Source of the DNA: Trichoplax sp. H2
Lineage: Eukaryota > Placozoa > Uniplacotomia > Trichoplacea
DNA: 64,000 nucleotides
NCBI GenBank assembly: GCA_003344405.1
Contig: NOWV01000201.1
Coordinates: 62,001-126,000, forward strand
Direction of reading: 5' to 3'
A program made the translations under genes and the position numbers. Below, one piece after another: positions 15,076 through 24,303 of this stretch. The notes beneath the pieces were generated by a model. It searched no databases and was not told the origin of the DNA. It saw only the letters and a program-made list of their open reading frames with translations. Each line of letters opens with the position of its first letter. The stretch's first letter is position 1.

Positions 15076-16089
15076 ATGCTAATACAAAATTTTTATATTG
15101 GTCTTGCTATCATATATATTATTGTCATAGTGGTTTCTGTACCGGGCAACATATTAATCTTGGCTTCAGTTATTTCCGATAAACGATTAAGGACACCAAC
15201 AAACGCTTTAGTCTGCAACCTATCCATTGCTGGATTAATCATTGCCATTCTTCGCCTTCCTATCAAAATCTACGAATTATTCCATCCCTTCGATGGGTTT
15301 CCATTCCCAAATTCTGTCGATATGTGTCGTTTTCAACAAATTCTACCGACTGCTTGTGTTTTATGTATTTCAATTACATTAACAACTATTTGTATTGATC
15401 GCTACGTAGCAATTGTACATCCAATGCAACGCCAACTTAAAATGACGCGCAAGAAAGTTTTCATTTTTATCCCAACTAGTTGGATAGTATCGTTTTGCTG
15501 TTTTATAGTCTACGCTAGCTATATGGTATTATATGATTTTGGTGGCAAAAAGTATTGTATACCATATTATCCTGAACATAATGGTAGTGATATTATCCTT
15601 ACTAATGCATCGGGTTATCCTATAGGCGTTTTAGAAGCAACACGAATATCATTATGGGCAACATTTATTCCGGCTGTATTTTTAATCCCATCTATAATTA
15701 TGATAACATTTTATAGTATTACCGCACGTAATTTATGGTCTGAACATGGTCCTAGTGATAGTGTTAAAACTATTACCTTAAAGCACCATGATAGAAGGCG
15801 CGATCAGAAGAAAAAAGCCATCAAAATATTGATTACTTGCTGTGTAGTCTTCGTTATCACTAACTTTCCCTACTATACAATATTTATGCTATTAGATCTT
15901 CAGCTGATAACTCTTCCGCGGCGTTCTATCATCACCAACACATTAATCTTGATCAATTATTCTGCTATAGCATACAATCCAATCATTTATGGCTATTTTA
16001 ATATAGGTGTCAGATCGAGAGCACGGAAAGTATTAAGATATATGAGTTATGCACCAACAAAGTGGAATAGCAGTCATGCTTATGAGTAA
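15076..16089 (+). CDS. Intronless class A (rhodopsin-type) GPCR, copy 2 of a related pair
   Basis: A 337-residue seven-transmembrane receptor in one exon, clearly homologous to the receptor at 241-1239 and in the same orientation. Landmarks: GN at 24-25 in TM1, C84 before TM3 and C161 in loop 2 for the disulfide, DRY at 108-110 followed by VAIVHP, W136 in TM4, P265 in TM6, and NPIIY at 301-305. N169 and N177 are in sequons within loop 2. As in the first copy, Asp 2.50 is replaced (Gly53 in NLSIAG) and Trp 6.48 is Asn263 (TNFP). The third intracellular loop is short and basic (DRRRDQKKKAIK), and the tail carries RSRARKVLR after TM7. ATG 15076 is used because TM1 starts only a few residues later; the extracellular N-terminus is therefore almost absent. 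The ligand is unknown. Confidence 0.93.
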   Translation: MLIQNFYIGLAIIYIIVIVVSVPGNILILASVISDKRLRTPTNALVCNLSIAGLIIAILRLPIKIYELFHPFDGFPFPNSVDMCRFQQILPTACVLCISITLTTICIDRYVAIVHPMQRQLKMTRKKVFIFIPTSWIVSFCCFIVYASYMVLYDFGGKKYCIPYYPEHNGSDIILTNASGYPIGVLEATRISLWATFIPAVFLIPSIIMITFYSITARNLWSEHGPSDSVKTITLKHHDRRRDQKKKAIKILITCCVVFVITNFPYYTIFMLLDLQLITLPRRSIITNTLILINYSAIAYNPIIYGYFNIGVRSRARKVLRYMSYAPTKWNSSHAYE

Positions 16090-18664
16090 CGGTTTAATCC
16101 AAGTGGATATATCATCAACTGTTTGCATAAACATTTTGGGACGATGCAATCTTCAATGTAACATTCTTTTGGAAATCTTTTATAGAGAATTGACATCGTA
16201 CTAATAGAGTCTATTGTCCGTTTTTTACAGCTTATAATAACATTTTGACATTTACTAATTTCTTCATGGTATGCGAGAAAATAATTATTTATTTTACTCA
16301 ATTTATTCAAATCAATTACATGAGTATCAGGGATGATACTAATTTTAAAAATATGGAAGCATTAGGTATATAGTGATGTATGATCGTTATTGGGTCTCCA
16401 ATGCTACTAGTAAAAATTTGTTTACTGTTAGCCTTAATTTTTTTTTACGCAGTATTTACTCCGATGAATATCATTCTTGCCGGTATGAAAGATTGTGTTA
16501 ATACCACTTCGGCGTTACTATTTTTCCTATAGTATGAGTTATTCAAACAATAGAGTTTTAATATCGCTTTTAAATTAATTTTTGAAGAAGTAATACTTTA
16601 AAATGTGTTTAGGCCGTAATTAGAGAGTTGGACATTGAATATATTTATGCAGTGATAGTGTACAGTACAGTAAATGATAACTTACACTCTTGGGGAGGGG
16701 AGGGGAGCTTCGAAGAGGAATACTCTTAGAAGTACCCGCTCTAGTTCATAATTTACTCGAAGGCTGCATAATAATAAATGGTAAATAAGTGAATTGCTTC
16801 TTACTCGTTCTTTTTTACATTTTGACTCTGTTTTCAACTTTGCTAGAGAGCTTCAATGACATTTATTTATTTTAATTCAGATGTAAATATAATATATGGC
16901 AACATTAGATATCTAGATATATCTTAATGATCCCGTAGCTATCCTCTGCTCAATAAAGATGTAAAACTTTAAAAAGTGTACTATTGAGTAATTAAGATAT
17001 ATATTAAAGATAGTTCGGGATAGATCAAAGACAAGTTTTTAATCATTTACAAATCTAAGTTTCTATGATGAAATTTTTAAAAAGAATTTTATTTAAATAA
17101 TAAATATTCCTTAAAAACGAATTATAGATTTATAATGTTGTTGAATTTTAAATTTTAAAGTAGAAGGCTATGTGGGCACGGAATTTGGGAAATGATAGTT
17201 CAAAAGTAAAAAAGTTATTTCTGATTTTAATTAAGGTAGAAGTTATACTTAGTGCTAAGACCTATTGTTTCTAACATTACAATTGGAAGCGAATCGTGAT
17301 AGGCATTGATAAAGTAATAAAGAAATTAAAATAATAGATGTTGCCAATTTTAACCGTTATAGAATAATTTCATCTATTGAGTAGCGCTTCGTGCTAAGCA
17401 TTCTTCACACTGTATAATTTACTTTAATCCAACCTATAAATAGCTAAGCATATTAGAAGATCGTGCAACAGAATTAATTTCTCAGTAGCAATTAGTTAAA
17501 TAGTAAAATCTATTCAATTCTTTATGATTAAAAGCTGAAAAATGTAAGTTATAGCAACAGTTTAACAGTTGGCGTCACTGAAGTGATTAGAAATCGAACG
17601 CGGATATATATTCAATACAATACCATTTCCAGTAAATAGGAACAATTTAGAAATACAGGTGCCATCAAATGGCGCCTCAGAAATAATGAGTGGCAGCTGA
17701 GCTTTATTCCTTGGTCAGCACTTATAGTATTTCCAATTTTCATAAAAGTATTTGATTTGACTACGCATTACCATTAGCAACGAACAAATAACTTCAAAAA
17801 ATATTTTCTTTCGTATTGAAATATAGCCTACTAGCATTTATGTTTGCTATGGAGACCTTCTTTGATTGTAATTCAGTAAATAACATTCATATTATAAAAG
17901 TTAATAATTTCATTCATAATTCGAAAGCGGTATTGTTTCATGTTTGGCATCAGTATAAAAGTGAAATTGATACCGTCTTCATTTTCGATAAAGTAAATTC
18001 TAGTCATAAAGGTCGCAAGATTAAATTACTTCTATAATTACATCCATCCGATTATCGTAGCAGGTATTGTATTGAAAATAATGAAGTCTTATTCTTTTCT
18101 ATGGTTAATCTTATTGGGTCATTTTGTATCACTTTCGGAAATGATACCAGTGACAACCTTTATGAAGACCGAATTCATGTAGAGTAAATAGAAAATGCTA
18201 TGGCATATTACGGATACTCTTATAAATGCTATTTGATCAAAGTGCCATGTTGCATGTGGTTAATAGCAAAAAACATCAATAGGATATATGAATAATAATT
18301 CTACTATGCCCGCAGTCCTATTGCTAGCATTAAATACACAATGTGTTGATTTAGGTATTATTTGATTGATTTCAGGCATAACTAATCTTTCAATCTGGTT
18401 TGCAAATATTCAACTGTTGTATAATATGACTAAATTATATATCTCCAAGACAAAGTCGTGTAACAAACCGTAGATATTAGTTAGCGCCGATTAATATTAG
18501 AAAGAAATAATGAACTAAGGATGATCCTATCGATCAGCTGTAGTCTACTTTTATCGCGTATAATATTGACTGATCAGCTAATATAAAGGAATGAGTAGAT
18601 CTAGAATAGAAAGCATAATTAGAGAAACATTTTATCAACTGTATTGATCGCTTTCATAGGATAA

Positions 18665-18697
18665 GGCCGTATCAGGAAAAATCGAAAAGATACGGCC
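18665..18697. repeat. GC-rich hairpin (9-bp stem, 15-base loop)
   Basis: GGCCGTATC at 18665-18673 is matched by GATACGGCC at 18689-18697. The GC-rich stem stands out in AT-rich surroundings. There is no U-tract typical of an RNA polymerase III terminator directly after it and no other sign of an RNA gene. Confidence 0.5.
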
Positions 18698-19787
18698 ACT
18701 TCTCTTAACAATCATACTATTTATGGTCACTACGATTATACCAACTATAATGTATTGGCTTTTGGGTAATAATAACTAAATTAAGGAGATAAATACACTA
18801 TGTGATTATGATTCAATCACAAGACATCGCCATCAAAATAAATAAGAAAGCTAATGATTGGCACCTTTTCAGATACAATACCCACTGAGAAATGTTGAAC
18901 GCGATAACAAAATATTCACAATTTTAGCGTTATGACGTTGCAATTTTGGGGATATGTAGTAGTGGCCAGCGAATAGAAAGCAGCAAGCGACATGCCTTCA
19001 GAATATACGTATTCTATCGAAGATTGATCCGTTTCCTATACTTTCTAAATTGCAGGCGCGAACATCATATTCGTGAACGTGCAAATAAACTATTTTGGGT
19101 ATGTCTTCATCTTTGAAATAATTACAGTATCCTGTGATAATAGTTGAAATTTTTGGATGTCTTGTACAACTACTTCCGTGCATAGCATGGAGATGATACT
19201 ATAAATCCTCGTATCATGTCAACTTCGTATAATAGGCTTTTGAAATAGTAGAAAATGAAAAATCTATACCTAATTATGTTACGAAATGGTGTAGTTCATA
19301 TCAGAATAGAGTTATGTAATAAAACCACCTTAAAAGTAGAAAAACTGCATCGAAATATTATATACGTTGTATTATTACCCCTGGAGCATGTAGTGTAAGA
19401 GAGAATTGTGCCCAAAATAGAATTATTTCCTTTCGATACAATATTGAACGCATTGACTTAGTTCAATCTTTTCAATTTATAGCTGAATGTTGAATTTTTT
19501 TAACGTCAATAAACTGAGATATGAATGGTAGCACCAATATACTTTTCTCGAAGCCATTGAACAATGGATCCATTGTAAACTGTTCAATTTTCTACTTTAA
19601 AAATGCTTCTGACTTTATAAAACAGTATAACGAAGCATGTATACGGCCTACAATTAGGTATTCTATCGTTCTGTAGCAATGGCATTTGATACACTGTCTG
19701 TGGCAGATACGATATGATACACAAAATATAGCGTTCAAATGCGTCTATGCAATTGTATCATGATGGCGTCTGCGAGAGTACAGTAGG

Positions 19788-19809
19788 CTTGCTAGCAGCG
19801 TCTAGCAAG
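19788..19809. repeat. Short perfect hairpin (8-bp stem, 6-base loop)
   Basis: CTTGCTAG at 19788-19795 and CTAGCAAG at 19802-19809 flank a CAGCGT loop. It lies at the left edge of the repeat-dense patch that runs to 24.1 kb. Function unknown. Confidence 0.5.
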
Positions 19810-19825
19810 TTCAAAAAGTTTCACA

Positions 19826-20127
19826 CCTGACTATGTAATATGTACACTCACTCAATTGTACAGTATGTTTAATGCACAGCTAGGTGTAAAGATTGGGCTA
19901 GTAATTTATAAAATACCAAATTCCAATCACTTGGTGCTTTGGTTAATCTCCGTTAAGTGATTCCCTATTGCAGGTCATTATGTTTGTTAGTGAGCAAGTG
20001 AGCTTCTTACAAGAGTTGATCACTTGAAATGAATGACCTGACTATGGAATATGTACAGTATGTTTAATGCACAGCTAGGTATAAAGATTGGGCTAGTAAT
20101 TTATAAAATACCAATTTCCAATCACTT
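19826..20127. repeat. Direct repeat pair of about 90-107 bp
   Basis: The block 19826-19932 recurs at 20037-20127 with few changes; both contain TACAGTATGTTTAATGCACA and GATTGGGCTAGTAATTTATA. The right copy lacks an internal piece of about 16 bases around the first TGTACA. The high similarity suggests a recent duplication. The spacer between the copies (19933-20030) itself recurs, more diverged, at 20363-20460. Confidence 0.85.
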
Positions 20128-20362
20128 CTGTTTTGTATGTAAGAATACAGAAATTTGTTGTACTGCACCTAACGTGTTAGCATAAGATAAGGTAATGAAT
20201 TACTAGGATAAGGGTATAATAAGTTCTTACGGCTATACTACAGTATTTCTTAAATGCAGTAAATCCTCAATCAAGGAGACTCTTAGTAATCTTACTAGGA
20301 GGAGTGTATCAAAGTCTCTCGTGCTAACGTTAACGACTAAGAGTGGGAACACAACGACTTCG

Positions 20363-20460
20363 TGCTTTGCTACATCTCCTTTAAGTGATATCCAATTGCA
20401 TGTCATTATGTTTGTCTGTGAGCAAATTAACTTCTAACAAGAGTGGATAACTTGAAATAA
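20363..20460. repeat. Diverged copy of the 19933-20030 spacer
   Basis: Both segments share TGCTTTG, then AAGTGAT, then GTCATTATGTTTGT, GTGAGCAA, ACAAGAGT and ACTTGAAAT in the same order. The original array therefore had a longer unit of about 200 bp: a gene-side block plus this spacer. Confidence 0.7.
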
Positions 20461-20585
20461 ATTGGATTACAGTAGTAGAACCATTACTATTCGCATTAGT
20501 CGATCCACGCTGGTAATACTTCGTCAGCAAGTACAACAAAAACTATTCGTCCTAGTACGCTCGTCATACTTGGCGTAGTCGATAG

Positions 20586-20654
20586 CGTACAGTACAGTAC
20601 TGTAGTGTACTATACTGTACTGTACAGTACTATACCGTACAGTACAGTACAGTA
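20586..20654. repeat. Palindromic TACAGTAC/TACTGTAC ladder
   Basis: Nearly every base belongs to overlapping GTACAGTAC or GTACTGTAC words, so the stretch is self-complementary at many registers and can fold into alternative hairpins. The same words recur through 21-24 kb and again at about 51940-52017, always next to tandem repeats. Confidence 0.75.
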
Positions 20655-21004
20655 TTTGAAATCCTCGTACTGTAAAATACAGTACTAAGTAGCAAACGAT
20701 GCAAACCTCGGCATTGTGTCAACCAGTGCATGAAGAAGATTTCGACAACATGGACACTGGACAGCCTGGATAGAAACCATTTTGTCAGTTTAAACAGTAC
20801 TGTAGTGCATGGGTTGTGAACCGTTGGTTTGCATGCTGAAAACTCAAAATTGGTGCAACAGTAGGTTTGGAAGCGATCAATAGGCACTTTATTGCTTCAA
20901 ATGACAACAAGGTACTAATGGAGATACAACAGAGAATGTTGTTGGTATCATGGTACGAGTAGAGAGTATTTCAAGTGTAATATAGTTATGACAGTACAAC
21001 GAAG

Positions 21005-21598
21005 ATGGCCAACTCTTTGAACAAAGTCAATTTCAATCTGGCTTGGAGGTATATCGGTAATGCACCACTTGCAGGAGTCCCTTCATTGATGGTGTTAGAT
21101 GGCTGCAGTATTTCCTCCAAGAGTATAGTGTACGGTTTTGACCTAGACGGTACACTGATAACGACTGCTAGTGGCAGTAAAATACCCAAAGGCTATCGTG
21201 ACTGGAAATTTCGTTATCCTCAAATTGTTTCAAAAGTGAAAGAGCTACACCAGCAGAATGTGAAGGTGGCGATCTTTACCAATCAGGCCGGTATATCATT
21301 AGGCTACATTAACACTAGTGGTATTGGTCGCAAGATGGAAGCTATTGTACGTGCATTAGGGGTGCCGATTCAGGTATTTGTATCGACTTGTTATGATCAC
21401 TGTCGTAAACCCGCTCCAGGCATGTGGGAATATATGGAAACCCACTGTAATAATGGCGTTCAAGTCAATCGAAGTCAATCATTATTTATTGGGGATGCAG
21501 CTGGTAGAATGGGAGATCACGCAGATAGTGACAAAGCATTTGCAAACAACTTAAAAATTGCATTTAAAACACCAGAAGAATTTTTTTGGGATAATTGA
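21005..21598 (+). CDS. Stand-alone polynucleotide 3'-phosphatase-like protein (PNKP phosphatase paralogue)
   Basis: A 197-residue intronless frame homologous to the phosphatase domain of PNKP, which removes 3'-phosphates from broken DNA ends. HAD motif I is DLDGT with catalytic Asp46 and Asp48. Motif II is in IFTNQAG, the RKPAPGMWEYM block supplies the conserved RKP, and GDAAGR is motif III/IV. It aligns throughout with the PNKP gene 3 kb downstream up to the shared TPEEFF end. It lacks the loop corresponding to the PNKP PKGWKPGAKKDFSC segment and stops directly after EEFFWDN. No kinase P-loop is visible downstream, so it is either a single-domain 3'-phosphatase (a layout known from yeast Tpp1) or a truncated duplicate. 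The frame is intact with all catalytic motifs, which argues against a pseudogene. ATG 21005 is the first Met. Confidence 0.82.
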   Translation: MANSLNKVNFNLAWRYIGNAPLAGVPSLMVLDGCSISSKSIVYGFDLDGTLITTASGSKIPKGYRDWKFRYPQIVSKVKELHQQNVKVAIFTNQAGISLGYINTSGIGRKMEAIVRALGVPIQVFVSTCYDHCRKPAPGMWEYMETHCNNGVQVNRSQSLFIGDAAGRMGDHADSDKAFANNLKIAFKTPEEFFWDN

Positions 21599-22827
21599 TA
21601 ATGTTGATGAATGATTGGTGGTGCTTGCAAGATAATGTCTTGACTTGACTGTGTCAATATTGTACTGTACGAGTATATGCCAAAGAATGGCGTACTATTG
21701 ACATCAGAGTTTTGTAAAAGGATCACGCGATAGACAACCCGCAGGAAAACTGACAAGCATCCAAATTTTCCTTTTTACAGAACTCTGTTGTACTGTACCG
21801 TGAACATTTTGGAAAATACTCGGTAGACGATGGCATCCACTTTGTCCCGATACTGTTCTAGTTATTTCAGGTAATTACAGTAGTTCGTAGTTTTGTGTAG
21901 GCAATACTGTACAGTGATAGTATGTAGTGTTCTTATGAGAGGAAGAAATTGGAATTCTTCTCCGACGGACGATACACAGACGTTATTAATAAAATGAACT
22001 GTTGTGAGTCAATTGTACGGTGTTGACTATTTTGTGTTGCATTAGGGATTTGCTCGATTTGAACGACTCAGAATTTTGAGTTGACGGATTACGAACCGAG
22101 GGATAATAACCCGTACACTATAACTGGATACTCGTAAGTATACAGTATAAGCAAGTTCAAGTTTTGTATCTATTGATGAAAGATTTTGGCAACAAAGCCA
22201 AATCATTTCATAATCAAGTCAAGCTCTTGTTGTGTATTATTTTGAAAACATTGGTTCTCGCAGAGTTGCAGTGCTATTCATTTCTTTCTATTTGGCTACC
22301 TTAGTATTTTTGGTGCTTTCTGTACTGTCTATTAAGACAAATTGAGTCTGCCTTGGAATATTGTAGAGCAAGTACTCGACTATTTGACATGGAATTCTGC
22401 TGTGTCGATTCCAAGACAATATTCAATGTGATGATTGAACGCTCTACTCTACTCTACAGTATTCAGTATACAGTAATGTACCGTGAATCATTGTACACTA
22501 CTGTGCTCAGGAGGGTATGGGGATCGGGCCAGACCCAATCCATCAAGACTTGTACGTCTAGTACAATCCGCCAACGATGTTATACATCCCATCGCTGCCA
22601 CCAGTGTCACAAAATAGCTTTCGTGAACGTACCTAAACTAGTCTATCTACTCTTTTATGGTTCTCCGACTAACTCCGAAGATGCTCAGTAAGGGAAAACT
22701 AACTTATTCCTATACTATAGTAATCAAGTCAAAACGGTAGGTTTAGGTATTTAATAAATGTCTTTATTACTAGCCCGTTTACGTTTGTACTCGTGTACTG
22801 TACAAAGGCTGTTGCAAGTCATGACAC
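21599..22827. other. Spacer after the phosphatase gene, rich in GTAC words
   Basis: No gene is recognised. The frame 22353-22691 (+) starts at TTG, has no known motif and contains several TACAGTA-derived Tyr/Thr/Val codons; I treat it as accidental. Base composition is less AT-rich than elsewhere. Confidence 0.45.
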
Positions 22828-24068
22828 GTCCCATTCCATCCATTGTAGCGACAGAGTTACGTTTGGACATGTTAACTGGACTCCACCCATGGAAGAAAGC
22901 AACGGCGGGAATGGAAGGAAAATGGACTAAGAGTGTTGACATAGTTAACGCAATTGTATGCGTTTCATCATGTTCATTTCCCTTCCAATAGAACGGCATG
23001 CCATGGAAATCAATTCCACGGTACTACAGTATGCTGGTGCAAGGGTCTACAGTACTTTTCACTCAGTCCATTCGTCAAGCATTGTACTGTAGGCGGAACT
23101 TGCCACAGCCTTTGGACTAGCCAAGAGACCAAGAGTGTTGACATAGTTAGCACAAACAATTACACTGTCGAAGGTTTAAGGTTTAATAGAACCCGTGATG
23201 GAAATCATCCACGGTACTACAGTACAGTACAGTATGCTAGTGCAAGGGTCTACAGTACTCTTCACTCAGTCCATTCGTCAAGCATTGTAGGCGGAACTGA
23301 AACGGATCCGCTGATGCCACAGCTTTTGGACTAGCCAACTCGGTGTCGGTGTGACGTANNNNNNNNNNNNNNNNNNNNGTCCCATTCCATCCATTGTAGC
23401 GACAGAGTTACGTTTGGACATGTTAACTGGACTCCACCCATGGAAGAAAGCAACGGCGGGAATGGAAGGAAAATGGATTAAGAGTGTTGACATAGTTAAC
23501 GCAATTGTATGCGTTTCATCATGTTCATTTCCCTTCCAATAGAACGGCATGCCATGGAAATCAATTCCACGGTACTACAGTACAGTATGCTAGTGCAAGG
23601 GTCTACAGTACTTTTCACTCAGTCCATTCGTCAAGCATTGTACTGTAGGCGGAACTTGCCACAGCCTTTGGACTAGCCAAGAGACTAATTTTAAGAGTGT
23701 TGACATACTGTAGTTAGCAGTGAGTACAGTGTACAGTACAGTATGCTAGTGCAAGGGTCTACAGTACTCTTCACTCAGTCCATTCGTCAAGCATTGTAGG
23801 CGGAACTTGCCACAGCCTTTGGACTAGCCAAGAGACTAAGAGTGTTGACATAGTTAGCACAATTACACCTGTCGAAGGTTTAAATGTTTAACCACTTTAA
23901 TAGAACCCGTGATGGAAATCATCCACGGTACTACAGTACAGTATGCTTGCGCAAGGGTCTACAGTACTCTTCACTCAGTCCATTCGTCAAGCATTGTAGG
24001 CGGAACTGAAACGCATCCGCTGATGCCACAGCCCTTTGGACTAGCCAACTCGGTGTCGGTGTGACGTA
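22828..24068. repeat. Tandem duplication upstream of PNKP, interrupted by an assembly gap
   Basis: Unit 1 (22828-23358) and unit 2 (23379-24068) start with the same GTCCCATTCCATCCATTGTA and end with the same CTCGGTGTCGGTGTGACGTA. Inside them, a block of about 70 bp beginning TGCTAGTGCAAGGGTCTACA recurs five times, at about 23031, 23232, 23585, 23741 and 23941. Unit 2 carries an extra internal block of that series. The copies are nearly identical, hence young. The run of 20 N at 23359-23378 sits exactly at the unit junction, so copy number in the real genome may differ from what is shown. Confidence 0.9.
23359..23378. other. Assembly gap (20 N)
   Basis: Twenty unknown bases between two near-identical repeat units. 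A scaffold gap at a repeat junction is typical of collapsed or mis-sized tandem repeats. Confidence 0.98.
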
Positions 24069-24177
24069 CCAACACGTACGTCATGTCGGCTGAGACGACT
24101 GCATTCCTTTCTATCCCATACAAATGCAATGCTGAAAATGGGTGTGGTGTCGAGGAGAAGCGGCATACAGCTGAGGC

Positions 24178-24185
24178 TATATAAA
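24178..24185 (+). promoter_or_regulatory. TATA box of PNKP
   Basis: TATATAAA lies 119 bases before the PNKP start codon, just right of the tandem duplication. The expected start site about 30 bases downstream would give a 5' leader of about 90-100 bases, with an in-frame stop (TAG 24244-24246) before ATG 24304. This fits a transcript that starts here and has no upstream coding exon. Confidence 0.55.
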
Positions 24186-24303
24186 GCAACGTCACCAATG
24201 CAATTCAACCGGTTGAAGCTTGACTTGTCTCCACAACCTTTGCTAGACAACGCCTCCATTACTATTGAACAAATTGAGCAAACTTGATCTTGATCCAACC
24301 ATC

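Larger units (their letters stand above)
16090..19825. other. Intergenic DNA, no gene recognised
   Basis: About 3.7 kb following the second receptor. Open frames are short and low in complexity; the frame at 17816-18037 (+) begins with TTG and has no recognisable motif. Visible structure: a G-rich tract at 16692-16706 (three runs of four G), a 9-bp GC-rich hairpin at 18665-18697 and an 8-bp hairpin at 19788-19809. Confidence 0.5.

Noticed and set aside
16692-16706. G-quadruplex
   Set aside because: Only three runs of four G are present; a fourth run is lacking within the usual loop length.
18639-18655. Sequence resembling the ICIDRY codons of the GPCR pair, as a hint of a decayed receptor
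   Set aside because: Only about 15 bases match and the flanks encode no TM3 or other receptor motif.
20707-20780. Short + frame MQTSALCQPVHEEDFDNM just upstream of the phosphatase gene as a leader exon
   Set aside because: It is 24 codons, ends in a stop without a convincing donor, and the phosphatase frame already starts at its own ATG.
22751-23550. Overlapping frames on both strands within the tandem duplication (for example 22751-22999 and 23278-23550, minus)
   Set aside because: The frames exist twice only because the DNA is duplicated; they have no protein motif and one crosses the N gap.
24265-24303. Extended N-terminus of PNKP starting at position 24265
   Set aside because: The frame starts with TTG there; the first real ATG is 24304, and an in-frame stop lies at 24244.
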